Assembly: GCA_021818065.1 (NCBI GenBank)
Contig: JAKAFC010000003.1
Coordinates: forward strand, 1-40,857
Source of the DNA: Pseudomonadota bacterium
GTDB taxonomy: Bacteria > Pseudomonadota > Gammaproteobacteria > Burkholderiales > Burkholderiaceae_C
Direction of reading: 5' to 3'
DNA: 40,857 nt
Under the pieces are notes generated by a model that saw nothing but the letters and a program-made list of their open reading frames with translations, was not told the DNA's origin and did no database searches. A program made the translations under genes and the position numbers. Shown here piece by piece: positions 15,660-26,668 of this stretch. Each line of letters opens with the position of its first letter. Position 1 is the stretch's first letter.

Positions 15660-16373
15660 TTATTCGCCGAGGTAGGCCGCACGCACCCGCGGGTCGTGCA
15701 GCAGCTCCTGCGCCGGGCCGCTCATGGTGACCTGGCCCGAGTCCATCACATAGCCGCGGTCGGCCAGGCCCAGCGCGCGCTTGGCGTTCTGCTCCACCAG
15801 CAGAATGGTGACGCCCTGCTTGGAAATGTCTTCGACCACTTCGAAGATCTTGTCCACCATGATGGGCGACAACCCCATCGACGGCTCATCGAGCAGCAGC
15901 ACCTGCGGGCGGCTCATCAGCGCCCGGCCCATGGCCAGCATCTGCTGCTCCCCGCCCGACATGGTGCCCGCGAGCTGGTCGCGGCGCTCCTTCAGGCGCG
16001 GGAAGATGCCATAGACCTTGTCGATGTCGCTGTCGATCTCCTTGTCCTTGCGGGTGTAGGCGCCCATCTGCAGGTTCTCCTGGATGGTCATGCGGGTGAA
16101 CACCCCACGGCCCTCCGGCACCATGCATAGACCCTGGCGCACCAGATCGAAGGCACCCTGACCGTTGATACTGCGCCCGGCGTAGTGCACCTGCCCGTCA
16201 GTGATGGGCTGCAGGCCGGTGATCGCCTTGAGCGTGGTCGTCTTGCCGGCGCCATTGGCACCAATCAGGCTCACCAGCTCGCCCTTGTGCACCTCCAGAT
16301 CGACACCCTTGACCGCCTGGATGCCGCCGTACGACACCCGCAGTCCGGTGATTTTGAGGACGGTTTCGGACAT
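15660..16373 (-). CDS. livF: Branched-chain amino-acid ABC transporter ATPase LivF
   Basis: LivF is one of two ATPases powering the LIV-type importer for leucine, isoleucine, valine and related substrates. The 237-residue product has Walker A GANGAGKTTTLKAI, the LivF-typical MVPEGRGVFTRMTIQENL, a signature motif MSGGEQQMLAMGRAL and Walker B LLLDEPSMGLSP. Start 16373 (MSETVLKITGL) was chosen; it lies 2 bp downstream of the livG stop. It is the last gene of livH-M-G-F. Actual substrate range (amino acids, amides, aromatic acids) cannot be told from the ATPase. Confidence 0.93.
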   Translation of the reverse strand: MSETVLKITGLRVSYGGIQAVKGVDLEVHKGELVSLIGANGAGKTTTLKAITGLQPITDGQVHYAGRSINGQGAFDLVRQGLCMVPEGRGVFTRMTIQENLQMGAYTRKDKEIDSDIDKVYGIFPRLKERRDQLAGTMSGGEQQMLAMGRALMSRPQVLLLDEPSMGLSPIMVDKIFEVVEDISKQGVTILLVEQNAKRALGLADRGYVMDSGQVTMSGPAQELLHDPRVRAAYLGE

Positions 16374-16375
16374 GC

Positions 16376-17146
16376 TCAGTGCTCCCCTGCGCCCAGATAG
16401 GCCTCGATGACTTTTGGATTTTTCTGCACTTCGGCGGGTACACCTTCCGCGATGATCTTGCCGTAATCGAGCACGGTCACGCGGTCGCACAGACCCATGA
16501 CCAGCTTCACATCGTGTTCGATGATGAGAATGGTGCGGCCGTCCTTCTGGATGGCGGTGAGCAACTCGCGCAGCTGCAGCTTTTCGGTGGCGTTCATGCC
16601 GGCGGCCGGTTCGTCCAGCGCCAGCAGTTGCGGATCGGTGGCCAGGGCGCGGGCAATCTCCAGCCGCCGCTGGTCGCCGTACGACAGCGTGCGGGCGCGG
16701 AAGTCGGCGTAGCGCTCGATGCCCACATACGCCAGCAGCTCGCGCGCACGGTCGCGGATGGCCTTTTCCTCGTCGCGGAAATGCCGGGTGCGGAACACCG
16801 CGCCAATGAGCGCGCTGTTGGTGCGCACATGGCGGCCCACCATCACGTTTTCCAGCGCCGTCATGTCCGGGAACAGACGGATGTTCTGGAAGGTGCGAGC
16901 AATGCCCTCGCGCGCCACCTGATGCACGGCGGCCGGTTTGTAGGGCTTGCCTGCCAGGATGAAGTCGCCCGAATCCGGCGGATACAGCCCGGTGATGACG
17001 TTGAAGAACGTGGTCTTGCCCGCCCCGTTGGGGCCGATCAGGCCGTAGATCTGGCCACGGTCGATCTGGATGCCGACCTCGCTCAAGGCCTGCAGGCCGC
17101 CGAAGCGTTTGGACGCGCCGCTCACGCGCAGAACGGATTCGCTCAT
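16376..17146 (-). CDS. livG: Branched-chain amino-acid ABC transporter ATPase LivG
   Basis: The second ATPase of the LIV-type importer. The 256-residue product has Walker A GPNGAGKTTFFNVITG, Walker B LLALDEPAAGMNATE, and the LivG hallmarks IARTFQNIRLFPDMTALENV and LSYGDQRRLEIARALA. The start at 17146 (MSESVLRVSG) overlaps the livM stop by 4 bp (ATGA), indicating translational coupling. The 23-residue extension in the track is in the livM coding region and was dropped. Confidence 0.94.
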   Translation of the reverse strand: MSESVLRVSGASKRFGGLQALSEVGIQIDRGQIYGLIGPNGAGKTTFFNVITGLYPPDSGDFILAGKPYKPAAVHQVAREGIARTFQNIRLFPDMTALENVMVGRHVRTNSALIGAVFRTRHFRDEEKAIRDRARELLAYVGIERYADFRARTLSYGDQRRLEIARALATDPQLLALDEPAAGMNATEKLQLRELLTAIQKDGRTILIIEHDVKLVMGLCDRVTVLDYGKIIAEGVPAEVQKNPKVIEAYLGAGEH

Positions 17147-18264
17147 GCCTTGCCTCCTTCCTGCAGCGGCGTGGGCAGTTTGGTGAAGCTCTTGCCGTGT
17201 TCGGGCGCCGGCCACAAGCCTTTGGGCCGCATGATCATGATGATGATCATGGCCAGCGCGTAGATCAACTGACGCAGGATGCCGCTGTCGATGTACACAT
17301 GGCCGAAAGTGTGCTGCTGCCAGTCGGAAATGAAGCCCATGTAGCGCAAGGCTTCAGGCAGCACCGACAGCAGCACCGCCCCGAGGATGACGCCAGGGAT
17401 GTGCCCCATGCCGCCGATCACCACCATGGCCAGCACGATGATGGACTCCAGCAGCGAGAACGACTCGGGCGAGACGAAGCCCTGAAAGGCCGAGAACATC
17501 ACCCCGGCGACCCCGCCGAACGTCGCCCCCATGGAGAACGCCAGCAGCTTCATGTTGCGGGTGTTGATGCCCATGGCCTTGGCGGCGATTTCGTCTTCGC
17601 GCATCGCCATCCAGGCACGGCCGATGCGCGAGTCCTGCAGGCGGTAGCTCAGGATCACCACCCCCACCACCAGCAGCAGGAACAGGTAGTAGTACTGCGC
17701 CACCGAGGGCACGGTGAAACTGCCGAGGTGGATGTTGTGGTTCAGGTCCCAGCCGAACAGCCGAATGCCGTGAATCCCCGAAATGCCCTGCGGCCCGTTG
17801 GTGATGTTCACCGGGGCGTTCAGGTTGTTCATGAAAATGCGGATGATCTCGCCGAAACCCAAGGTGACGATGGCCAGATAGTCGCCGCGCAGCTTGAGCA
17901 CCGGCGTGCCCAGGGCGATGCCCGCCGCCGCCGCCAGCGCCGCGGCCATGGGAATGACCAGCCAGATCGAGACGTCGAAGCCGTTGGGGAACATCGCCCC
18001 CAGGGCATCGAAGTTGCTCGTGAGCTGGTTCGATGACAGCAGCGCGTACAGGTAGGCGCCCACCGCGTAGAAGGCGATGTAGCCCAGGTCGAGCAGGCCG
18101 GCCAGCCCTACCACGATGTTCAACCCCAGCGCCAGCATGATGTAGAGCATGGCGAATGCGGCGATACGCACCCAGGCGTCGCCCGCGATCTGCAGCACCA
18201 TGGGCAGCGCAATCAGCGCGACAGCCCCGGCCACAATCCAGACCCAGTTCTTTTGTTTGTCCAT
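17143..18264 (-). CDS. livM: Branched-chain amino-acid ABC transporter permease LivM
   Basis: The 373-residue integral membrane protein forms the importer channel with LivH. It has multiple hydrophobic helices and the LivM-typical segment IVVGLAGLLDLGYIAFYAVGA. The cytoplasmic coupling region RIGRAWMAMREDEIAAKAMG contacts the ATPases. A soluble C-terminal tail ends PLQEGGKA. It lies 11 bp after livH and overlaps livG by 4 bp. Confidence 0.93.
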   Translation of the reverse strand: MDKQKNWVWIVAGAVALIALPMVLQIAGDAWVRIAAFAMLYIMLALGLNIVVGLAGLLDLGYIAFYAVGAYLYALLSSNQLTSNFDALGAMFPNGFDVSIWLVIPMAAALAAAAGIALGTPVLKLRGDYLAIVTLGFGEIIRIFMNNLNAPVNITNGPQGISGIHGIRLFGWDLNHNIHLGSFTVPSVAQYYYLFLLLVVGVVILSYRLQDSRIGRAWMAMREDEIAAKAMGINTRNMKLLAFSMGATFGGVAGVMFSAFQGFVSPESFSLLESIIVLAMVVIGGMGHIPGVILGAVLLSVLPEALRYMGFISDWQQHTFGHVYIDSGILRQLIYALAMIIIMIMRPKGLWPAPEHGKSFTKLPTPLQEGGKA

Positions 18265-18275
18265 GGTCGGTCTCC

Positions 18276-19208
18276 TCAGGCGCGATCGGCCACGCGCTCA
18301 CCCAACAGGCCTTGCGGGCGCAGCGTCAGCACCAGAATCAGCACGATGAAGGCGAAGATGTCCTGGTAGTTACTGCCGAAGATGCCGCCGGTGAACGTGC
18401 CGATGTAGCCCGCACCCAGTACTTCGATCAGGCCCAGCAGAATGCCGCCCAGCATGGCCCCCGAGAGGTTGCCGATGCCGCCCAGCACCGCCGCGGTAAA
18501 CGCCTTCAGACCCGGGGTGAAGCCCATGTAGAAGTTGGCGGTGGCGAAGTTGGCGAACCACATCACCCCGGCAATGGCTGCGAGCATGGCGCCGATGACG
18601 AAGGCCGAGGAAATGACGAAGTTGGGATTCACACCCATGAGCGACGCCACGCGCGGGTTTTCGGCGGTGGCGCGCATCGCTCGACCGAGCTTGGTGTGGT
18701 TGATCAACCAGGTCAGCCCGGCCAGCAGTACGGCGGTGATGACCAGAATCATGATCTGCACCGGGGTGATGACGATGCCCGCGACATTGATGACGTTGCT
18801 GGGCAGCAGACCGGCCGGGAACACCTTGTAGTCGCGTCCCCAGATGATCATGGCCAGCGTCTCCAGCAAGATGGACATGCCGATGGCGGTGATCAGCGGT
18901 GCCAGCTTGGGCGCGTTGCGCAGCGGCCGGTAGGCAATGCGCTCGATCAGGTAGTTCAGCACCCCGGTGGCCAGCATGGCGATGACCACGGCGATGACCA
19001 CGGTCAGCCAACCGGGCAAGTGCGGGGCCACATGGTCGAGCACCTTGAACACGGTATAGGCGGTGAGCGCCCCCACCATCATCACGTCGCCGTGGGCGAA
19101 GTTGATGAGGTTGACGATGCCGTACACCATGGTGTAACCCAGGGCGATGAGGGCATACATGCTGCCCAGCACCAGACCGTTGACGATCTGCTGAAGAAAA
19201 ATATCCAT
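18276..19208 (-). CDS. livH: Branched-chain amino-acid ABC transporter permease LivH
   Basis: The 310-residue permease starts MDIFLQQIVNGLVLGSMYAL, the usual LivH N-terminus, followed by YTMVYGIVNLINFAHGDVMM, a strong family signature. The coupling motif TKLGRAMRATAENPRVASLMG is present. Seven to eight membrane helices are visible. It is the first gene of the liv operon, with AGGAG about 9 bp before the ATG. No periplasmic binding protein (livJ/livK) is in the window, so the operon must use one encoded elsewhere or the gene is lost. Confidence 0.93.
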   Translation of the reverse strand: MDIFLQQIVNGLVLGSMYALIALGYTMVYGIVNLINFAHGDVMMVGALTAYTVFKVLDHVAPHLPGWLTVVIAVVIAMLATGVLNYLIERIAYRPLRNAPKLAPLITAIGMSILLETLAMIIWGRDYKVFPAGLLPSNVINVAGIVITPVQIMILVITAVLLAGLTWLINHTKLGRAMRATAENPRVASLMGVNPNFVISSAFVIGAMLAAIAGVMWFANFATANFYMGFTPGLKAFTAAVLGGIGNLSGAMLGGILLGLIEVLGAGYIGTFTGGIFGSNYQDIFAFIVLILVLTLRPQGLLGERVADRA

Positions 19209-19567
19209 ACCTGCAATCTCCTGACGAGCGGATGGCTAGTGAGTAAGGGCCTGACTCTTGTGGAGCGGCCGGAGTGAAACAACGGAACCGTGGATGAAAG
19301 CAAAGGGCGTGCCGCTGCCGCCGCACCCATCGGGTGCGGGCGCATCAGGCCAGGGGCGTGAGGGCAACGCCAGGCCGCGCCGACGGGGAGCGATCGCCCG
19401 GTCGGGCGCGGCGGCTCCCGGCGCCCCAGGCGTCGGGAGGGGGTGAACAGGCTTCATGGGCTTCTGCGAGGGCCGGACTGTCCTGGCCCCCTGTTTTTTT
19501 GGTGGCGCGATGATAACCGCCTGTCTCGGTGCCCCCGGCACCGGGTCAACCCGCAGTTTGCGTGACC
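19209..19567. other. Structured intergenic region between livH and rarA
   Basis: About 360 bp hold no credible protein gene. The stretch is rich in hairpins: CCGCACCC/GGGTGCGG at 19321-19339, GGCGT/ACGCC near 19355-19373, a GCCGCGCC/GGCGCGGC pairing around 19376-19405, and GGTGCC/GGCACC at 19528-19542. It ends on the plus strand in a terminator (19470-19500). It contains the livH promoter region on the minus strand. A TTGACG-16-TATCCA pair (19180-19207) on the plus strand could start a transcript of about 285 nt ending at the terminator. An RNA gene is possible but unproven. Confidence 0.4.
19470..19500 (+). terminator. Plus-strand intrinsic terminator with no upstream gene
   Basis: GGGCCGG pairs with CTGGCCC (one G-T pair), then CCTG and seven Ts. 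It is directional: no U-run exists on the minus strand, where livH and rarA are transcribed. No plus-strand protein gene lies upstream, so it may end a non-coding RNA. Confidence 0.55.
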
Positions 19568-20995
19568 TCAGTCGGGGTTTGGCGGCGGCGGAACAGTGTC
19601 GCCGGTCGCGTCTGAAGCAGACAAACCCCGTTGTTGCGCATTGCGCTGCGCCAGGTCGTGCATGCGCCGCGCAATGCGCTCCTCCAGCCCGCGCGGGGTG
19701 GGGTGGTAGAAGCGGGGCGGCGTCATGCCCTCCGGGAAGTAGCTCTCGCCAGCGGCGAAGGCGTCCTCCTCGTCGTGGGCATAGCGGTAGTCGCGACCGT
19801 AGCCCAGGTTTTTCATCAGCTTGGTCGGAGCGTTGCGCAGGTGCAGGGGCACAGCCTGCGTGCCCTGCTCGCGGGCAAAGGCGCGGGCAGCGTTGAAGGC
19901 CTTGTACACCGCATTCGATTTGGGCGTGATCGCCAGATACACCACGGCCTGCGCCAGCGCCAGTTCGCCCTCGGGGCTGCCCAGGCGTTCGTAGGTCTGC
20001 GCGGCCTCGAGCGCCAGGGTCAGCGCCTTGGGATCGGCCAGGCCGATGTCCTCGACGGCCATGCGGATCAACCGCCGTGCCAGATACCGCGGATCGGCAC
20101 CGCCTTCGAGCATGCGCGCAAACCAGTAGAGCGCGGCGTCCACATCCGAGCCGCGCACCGATTTGTGCAGTGCCGAGATCAGGTCGTAGGTCTGCTCACC
20201 GCCCTTGTCGAACCGCAGCAGCGTGGCGCCCAGGGTCTGCTCCAGCAAGTCGGCGCTCAGGCTGGTCTGATCAGCGCGCTGCGCTGCCTGCAGCGCCAGT
20301 TCCAGAGCGCCCAGAAGGCGACGGGCATCGCCATCGGCGTGGCGCATCAGGCGCTGCGCCGCTGCGGGGTCGATGCGCTCGACGCCGCTGCCGGGCAGTG
20401 CCCGCTGCATCAGCGCCAGCAGATCGGCGTCATCCAGCGGTTCGAGCACATACACCACGGCACGCGACAGCAGAGCGCTGTTGACCTCGAACGACGGGTT
20501 CTCGGTGGTGGCCCCGATGAAGGTGAACAGCCCGCTTTCCACATGCGGCAGAAACGCGTCCTGCTGACTCTTGTTGAAGCGATGCACCTCGTCGACGAAG
20601 ACGATGGTGGCGCGTCCACGCTGCCGCGCCGCCTGGGCCTGCGCTACCGCGTCACGAATGTCTTTCACCCCGGCGAGCACGGCAGACAGAGGCAGAAAAT
20701 CGGCGTCGAAGGCGTCGGCCATGAGCCTTGCCAGGGTGGTTTTGCCCACGCCCGGCGGCCCCCAGAACAGCATGGAATGCAGCCTGCGAGTCTCGAACGC
20801 CACGCGCAGCGGCTTGCCGGGACCCAGCAGATGGCGCTGCCCCACCACGTCATCGAGATGGTGCGGCCGCAGCCGCTCGGCCAGAGGGACGTGCGCCGCA
20901 TCTGCGGCCGGTGGGACGTGCGCCGCGGCTGCGGCCGGTGCCGATGACGCCGGGGGCAGCCCGGCATCGTCGAACAGACCCGGGTGCTCTTGCAT
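19568..20995 (-). CDS. rarA: Replication-associated recombination protein RarA (MgsA)
   Basis: RarA is an AAA+ clamp-loader-like ATPase acting at stalled replication forks. The 475-residue product has LAERLRPHHLDDVVGQRHLL, Walker A GPPGVGKTTL (79-88), Walker B IVFVDEVHRFNKSQQDAFLP, sensor I FIGATTENPSFEVNSALLSR, and the family C-terminal tetramerisation region (YWFARMLEGGADPRYLARRL; NAPTKLMKNLGYG). The N-terminal 35 residues are Ala/Pro-rich and include a short duplication. It lies 2 bp after lolA, an order seen in many proteobacteria (ftsK-lolA-rarA). Confidence 0.95.
   Translation of the reverse strand: MQEHPGLFDDAGLPPASSAPAAAAAHVPPAADAAHVPLAERLRPHHLDDVVGQRHLLGPGKPLRVAFETRRLHSMLFWGPPGVGKTTLARLMADAFDADFLPLSAVLAGVKDIRDAVAQAQAARQRGRATIVFVDEVHRFNKSQQDAFLPHVESGLFTFIGATTENPSFEVNSALLSRAVVYVLEPLDDADLLALMQRALPGSGVERIDPAAAQRLMRHADGDARRLLGALELALQAAQRADQTSLSADLLEQTLGATLLRFDKGGEQTYDLISALHKSVRGSDVDAALYWFARMLEGGADPRYLARRLIRMAVEDIGLADPKALTLALEAAQTYERLGSPEGELALAQAVVYLAITPKSNAVYKAFNAARAFAREQGTQAVPLHLRNAPTKLMKNLGYGRDYRYAHDEEDAFAAGESYFPEGMTPPRFYHPTPRGLEERIARRMHDLAQRNAQQRGLSASDATGDTVPPPPNPD
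20886..20939 (-). repeat. 27-bp tandem duplication in the rarA N-terminal linker
   Basis: Two adjacent 27-bp copies differ at two bases and encode a duplicated nine-residue unit around AAAAAHVPP / ADAAHVPLA. The frame is preserved. It lies before the conserved ATPase core, so it probably only lengthens a flexible linker. Confidence 0.8.
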
Positions 20996-20997
20996 GG

Positions 20998-21666
20998 TCA
21001 GGGTTGGCGGATGACCGACGCCCCTTTCGGCGGCGTGAAGCGGAAACTGTCAGCGGCAAACGTCGGGTTGCGCTGGATGGCGCTGAACCGCATGGTCGAG
21101 ATCTGGCCGAAGGCATCGCGCAGCTGCAGTTCGACCACTTCCGGGCCTTGCGGTGTGGCGCGCAGGCCGATGCGAATCCAGTCGAAGTTGCTGTCGCGCG
21201 CCTTGGGCGTGGCCTGCACCCACTGCAGACTGCCGGCCTCGGGCTGGGCCTGCAAGGTGAACAACTGCGCCAGATCGCCACCGGCGAAGATGGCCGCCGG
21301 CGTCCCCTTGAAGGCCTGCGACACCGCGCTGATGGTCACCTGATCGAGGTCGTGGTCATAGGTCCAAAGCTGCCGACCGTCGCTGACGATGACCTGAGCG
21401 TACGGCTTGGTGTAGTCCCAGCGAAAGCGGTCAGGACGCTCGAAGGCGAACTGGCCCGAGGCCGGGGCTTGGGCCGGGCCCTTGGGATTGCTCACGGTCT
21501 GGGTGAACTGGGCACTGCCGCCCCGTGTCTGCTGCAGCCATTGCTCGAGCAGTTGCACCGGCGTGGCCGCCAGGGCTGCGGGCGCGGCCAGGCCGAGCAG
21601 GCCGCTGGCCAGCGCCGGGGCGAGCAGCAACAGCTTGCGGCGGGCGATGAGGGAAGTCATGGTCAT
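20998..21666 (-). CDS. lolA: Outer-membrane lipoprotein carrier protein LolA
   Basis: LolA carries lipoproteins across the periplasm from LolCDE to LolB. The 222-residue product has a signal peptide (LIARRKLLLLAPALASGLLG, cleaved after AALA). The mature LolA core follows: GGSAQFTQTVSNPKG, GQFAFERPDRFRWDYTKPYA and GRQLWTYDHDLDQVTI. Two in-frame ATGs at 21666 and 21660 are both possible; neither has a strong Shine-Dalgarno and I chose the first. It sits between ftsK and rarA on the same strand. Confidence 0.93.
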   Translation of the reverse strand: MTMTSLIARRKLLLLAPALASGLLGLAAPAALAATPVQLLEQWLQQTRGGSAQFTQTVSNPKGPAQAPASGQFAFERPDRFRWDYTKPYAQVIVSDGRQLWTYDHDLDQVTISAVSQAFKGTPAAIFAGGDLAQLFTLQAQPEAGSLQWVQATPKARDSNFDWIRIGLRATPQGPEVVELQLRDAFGQISTMRFSAIQRNPTFAADSFRFTPPKGASVIRQP

Positions 21667-21727
21667 GCGTCTTTCAAAACAAAGGAAATGGCTGATGTGG
21701 CAGGCACGCGCCACGCGCGCAGTGTTC

Positions 21728-24076
21728 TCACTCCGGGCGCACCGGCACCAGAATGTCGCGGTTGCCGTTGGCGGTCAGCGCCGACACCAGGCCGGACTGT
21801 TCCATCTGCTCCAGGAGTCTGGCAGAACGGTTGTAGCCGATGCGCAGATGACGCTGCACCAGAGAAATCGAGGCCTTGCGGTGTTGCAGCACGATCTGCA
21901 CCGCTTGGTCGTAAAGCGGGTCGGACTCGCCGTCGGCGCCGCTCGCCGTGCCAAGCCCGGCCGCGCCGCCTTCAGCATCCTCCTCGCCGGTGAGGATGCC
22001 GTCGAGATAATTCGGCCCGCCGCGGCTCTTGATGTCTTCGACCACGCGATGCACCTCGGCATCGCTGACGAAGGCGCCGTGCACCCGCTGCGGCATGCCC
22101 GAGCCTGGCGGCAGGTAGAGCATGTCGCCCATGCCGAGCAGGCTCTCGGCGCCCATCTGGTCGAGAATGGTGCGCGAATCGACCTTGCTCGACACCTGGA
22201 AGGCCATGCGCGTAGGGATGTTGGCCTTGATCAGTCCGGTGATCACGTCCACGCTGGGGCGCTGCGTGGCCAGGATGAGGTGGATGCCCGAAGCCCGCGC
22301 CTTTTGCGCCAGCCGGGCGATGAGTTCCTCGATTTTCTTGCCCACCACCATCATCAGATCGGCGAGTTCGTCGATCACCACCACGATGTGCGGCAGCTTT
22401 TCCAGCGGCTCCGGCGCGTCCGGCGTCAGGCTGAAGGGGTTGGTCAGCGGCTCGCCGCGCGCCTTGGCCTCCTGCACCTTGGTGTTGTACCCGGCCAGAT
22501 TGCGCACGCCGAGTTTGCTCATGAGCTTGTAGCGCCGCTCCATTTCGCCGACGCACCAGGTCAGCGCCTGCGCCGCTTGCTTCATGTCGATGACCACGGG
22601 CGCGAGCAGGTGGGCGATGCCGTCGTAGACGCTGAGTTCGAGCATCTTCGGGTCGATGAGGATCAGCCGCACATCGCTGGGCTCGGCCTTGTACAGCAGG
22701 CTGAGAATCATGGCGTTGACCCCCACCGACTTGCCCGAGCCGGTGGTGCCGGCCACCAGCAGGTGCGGCATCTTGGCCAGATCGGCAACCACCGGGTTGC
22801 CGACGATGTCCTTGCCCAGCCCCATGGAGAGCACCGAGGCGGCCTCGTGGTAGTTGTTGGAGCCCAGAATCTCCGACAGCTTGATGGTCTGGCGCTTGGC
22901 GTTGGGCAATTCCAGCGCCATGGTGTTCTTGCCCGGGATGGTCTCGACCACGCGGATGCTCACCAGCGACAGCGCCCGCGCCAGATCGCGCGACAGGTTG
23001 ACGATCTGCGCCCCCTTCACCCCAGTGGCGGGCTCGACCTCGTAGCGCGTGATCACCGGCCCCGGATAGGCCGCCACCACACGCACCTCGACGCCAAAGT
23101 CCTTGAGCTTCTTCTCGATCAGGCGCGAGGTGAATTCCAGCGTCTCGTGGCTCACGGTCTCGGCCTGCACCGCGGGGGCAGCATCGAGCAGGCTCAACGC
23201 GGGCAGCGCCGAGTCGGGCAACTCGTTGAACAGCGGCTTCTGCCGCTCCTTGAGCACCCGTGGCGACTGCGGCACCACGGCCACCTGCGGTTCGATCAGC
23301 ACGGGCGCGAGCACGTCGCGTTCCTCGGCCAGCGGGCGCTGCAACTCGACTTCCTTCTCACGCTCCTGCATGGCCTGCTGCCCGGCCAAGGCGTCCTGCT
23401 CGCGGTCGCGGCGTTCGAGCTGCCATGTCCACAGCCGCTCGATCCAGCCACCGATGCGCTCGGCAGCATCGGCCCAGGAAAAATGCCCCACCCAGCTCAG
23501 CGCGAACAAGAAGATGGCCAGCAGCACCAGGGTGCCGCCGGTATCGCCCAGCAAGGTGTCGGCGACACTGCCCAGGGCATGGCCCAACAGACCGCCCGCA
23601 GTCCCCGGAAGGTGGGCGGCCAGACTCCACAGCCGCGTCGATTCCAGCGCCGCGCTCGACAGCGGCAGCAGCAGCACGCCCGCCACGGCGGCCACCGGCT
23701 GCAGCTTGCGCCAGCGACTGGTCGGCGCCCCGACCTCGGCCAGCGGCGCCTCCCGCTGCGACTCGCGCCACAGCCGCAACACGCCGTACAGCCCCAGGGG
23801 AATCAGCCAGAGGGCGGAAAACCCGAGCAGAAAGTAGGCCACATCGGAGAACCAGGCACCCAGCACGCCCACCCAGTTCGCCACCACGCCGCTGGTGCCG
23901 GAACTCGACCAGGACGGATCGGCCTCGTGAAAGCTCAGCAGACTCAGGCTGAGCAGCAACCAGCCGATGAAGGCCGCAGTCAGCTTGACCTCAGCGGCAA
24001 GGCGCTGCAGGCGGGTGCGGGGGGCGAGACGCAGGGAGGCGGAGGCGGAGCGGCTTCGGGTATCGATCTTGGGCAT
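21728..24076 (-). CDS. ftsK: DNA translocase FtsK
   Basis: FtsK pumps chromosomal DNA through the division septum and activates XerCD at dif. The 782-residue product has four or five N-terminal membrane helices (about 30-200). A linker of about 100 residues is much shorter than in E. coli. The RecA-like motor has Walker A GTTGSGKS (443-450) and Walker [18 protein letters not shown]. The C-terminal gamma winged helix is present ([20 protein letters not shown], about 727-746), which reads KOPS sequences. All three functional parts are intact. It is 3 bp downstream of the Crp-like regulator gene and upstream of lolA. Confidence 0.96.
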   Translation of the reverse strand: MPKIDTRSRSASASLRLAPRTRLQRLAAEVKLTAAFIGWLLLSLSLLSFHEADPSWSSSGTSGVVANWVGVLGAWFSDVAYFLLGFSALWLIPLGLYGVLRLWRESQREAPLAEVGAPTSRWRKLQPVAAVAGVLLLPLSSAALESTRLWSLAAHLPGTAGGLLGHALGSVADTLLGDTGGTLVLLAIFLFALSWVGHFSWADAAERIGGWIERLWTWQLERRDREQDALAGQQAMQEREKEVELQRPLAEERDVLAPVLIEPQVAVVPQSPRVLKERQKPLFNELPDSALPALSLLDAAPAVQAETVSHETLEFTSRLIEKKLKDFGVEVRVVAAYPGPVITRYEVEPATGVKGAQIVNLSRDLARALSLVSIRVVETIPGKNTMALELPNAKRQTIKLSEILGSNNYHEAASVLSMGLGKDIVGNPVVADLAKMPHLLVAGTTGSGKSVGVNAMILSLLYKAEPSDVRLILIDPKMLELSVYDGIAHLLAPVVIDMKQAAQALTWCVGEMERRYKLMSKLGVRNLAGYNTKVQEAKARGEPLTNPFSLTPDAPEPLEKLPHIVVVIDELADLMMVVGKKIEELIARLAQKARASGIHLILATQRPSVDVITGLIKANIPTRMAFQVSSKVDSRTILDQMGAESLLGMGDMLYLPPGSGMPQRVHGAFVSDAEVHRVVEDIKSRGGPNYLDGILTGEEDAEGGAAGLGTASGADGESDPLYDQAVQIVLQHRKASISLVQRHLRIGYNRSARLLEQMEQSGLVSALTANGNRDILVPVRPE

Positions 24077-24079
24077 ACT

Positions 24080-25911
<1,832 letters not shown>

Positions 25912-25928
25912 GGTAGCGCGCAGCCCGG

Positions 25929-25956
25929 CCTGCCGCGCCTTGGCGCGGGCAGGTTT
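25929..25956 (+). terminator. Probable terminator after trxB
   Basis: CCTGCC-GCGCC / GGCGC-g-GGCAGG forms an 11-bp stem with one bulged G and a two-base apex, followed by only three Ts. It separates trxB from the rpmB promoter. Confidence 0.5.
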
Positions 25957-25978
25957 GCCACAGCCAGGGCGAAAGCCA

Positions 25979-26006
25979 TGGACAGATTTCGCGGGCCGGG
26001 TATAAT
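25979..26006 (+). promoter_or_regulatory. Promoter of rpmB-rpmG
   Basis: TGGACA (25979-25984) and a perfect TATAAT (26001-26006) are 16 bp apart. The predicted start is about 30 bp before the rpmB ATG at 26043. This is a strong constitutive-type promoter as expected for ribosomal genes. Confidence 0.75.
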
Positions 26007-26042
26007 CTTTAGCTTTTGTTCTACAAAATTTTGAGGTGTGCC

Positions 26043-26276
26043 ATGGCACGAGTGTGTCAAGTGACAGGTAAAGGGCCGATGGTCGGGAACAATGTGTCCC
26101 ACGCGAACAACAAGACCAAGCGCCGCTTCCTGCCCAATCTGCAATATCGCCGGTTCTGGGTCGAGAGCGAAAACCGGTTCGTGCGCCTGCGCGTGACCAG
26201 TTCCGGCCTGCGCACCATTGACAAAAAAGGCATCGACGTCGTCCTCGCCGAGCTGCGCTCGCGCGGCGAAATCTGA
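26043..26276 (+). CDS. rpmB: 50S ribosomal protein L28
   Basis: The 77-residue product starts [20 protein letters not shown] and ends AELRSRGEI, typical of proteobacterial L28. The start at 26043 was chosen over 26016 because the extra nine residues are not part of L28. It is followed 53 bp later by rpmG, the usual L28-L33 pair. Confidence 0.96.
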   Translation: MARVCQVTGKGPMVGNNVSHANNKTKRRFLPNLQYRRFWVESENRFVRLRVTSSGLRTIDKKGIDVVLAELRSRGEI

Positions 26277-26329
26277 TCGCCCATCATTCATCGTCTAGGC
26301 TCACCTCCTAGCACTGCACGGAGCCCATC

Positions 26330-26500
26330 ATGGCAACCAAAGGCGGACGCGAAAAAATCAAGCTGGAATCCTCTGCGGGCACCGGCCATTTCTACACCAC
26401 CACCAAGAACAAGCGCACCACCCCGGAAAAGATCGAAATCAAGAAGTTCGATCCGGTGGCACGCAAGCATGTGAGCTACAAGGAAGGCAAGATCAAGTAA
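26330..26500 (+). CDS. rpmG: 50S ribosomal protein L33
   Basis: This gene is too short for the ORF track. Reading from the ATG at 26330 gives 56 residues beginning [20 protein letters not shown] and ending VSYKEGKIK, with a TAA stop at 26498-26500. It contains [20 protein letters not shown], the L33 core, and lacks zinc cysteines. It is the second gene of the rpmB-rpmG unit and is followed by a strong terminator. Confidence 0.96.
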   Translation: MATKGGREKIKLESSAGTGHFYTTTKNKRTTPEKIEIKKFDPVARKHVSYKEGKIK

Positions 26501-26522
26501 GTCGGCCTTCCGCGCCACGCGC

Positions 26523-26566
26523 ATCCGCTGCATCTGCCGCAAACGCGGTCAGAGCAGCGGATTTTT
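26523..26566 (+). terminator. Intrinsic terminator after rpmG
   Basis: A 9-bp stem (ATCCGCTGC / GCAGCGGAT) encloses an inner CCGC/GCGG hairpin and runs into a T tract. It ends the rpmB-rpmG transcript. Confidence 0.85.
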
Positions 26567-26668
26567 CATGGGCGCTCGCTGGTCGTTCCCGGCGAAAAAC
26601 CCTGCGCCATGCTGCTGCGCGAGGCCGATTCACGCGGCAACGACGAGGCACCGGCCCACCACCCCGCG

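Noticed and set aside
19236-19541. 101-residue minus-strand ORF upstream of livH
   Set aside because: Pro/Arg-rich low-complexity translation across hairpin-rich sequence, with no signal or family resemblance.
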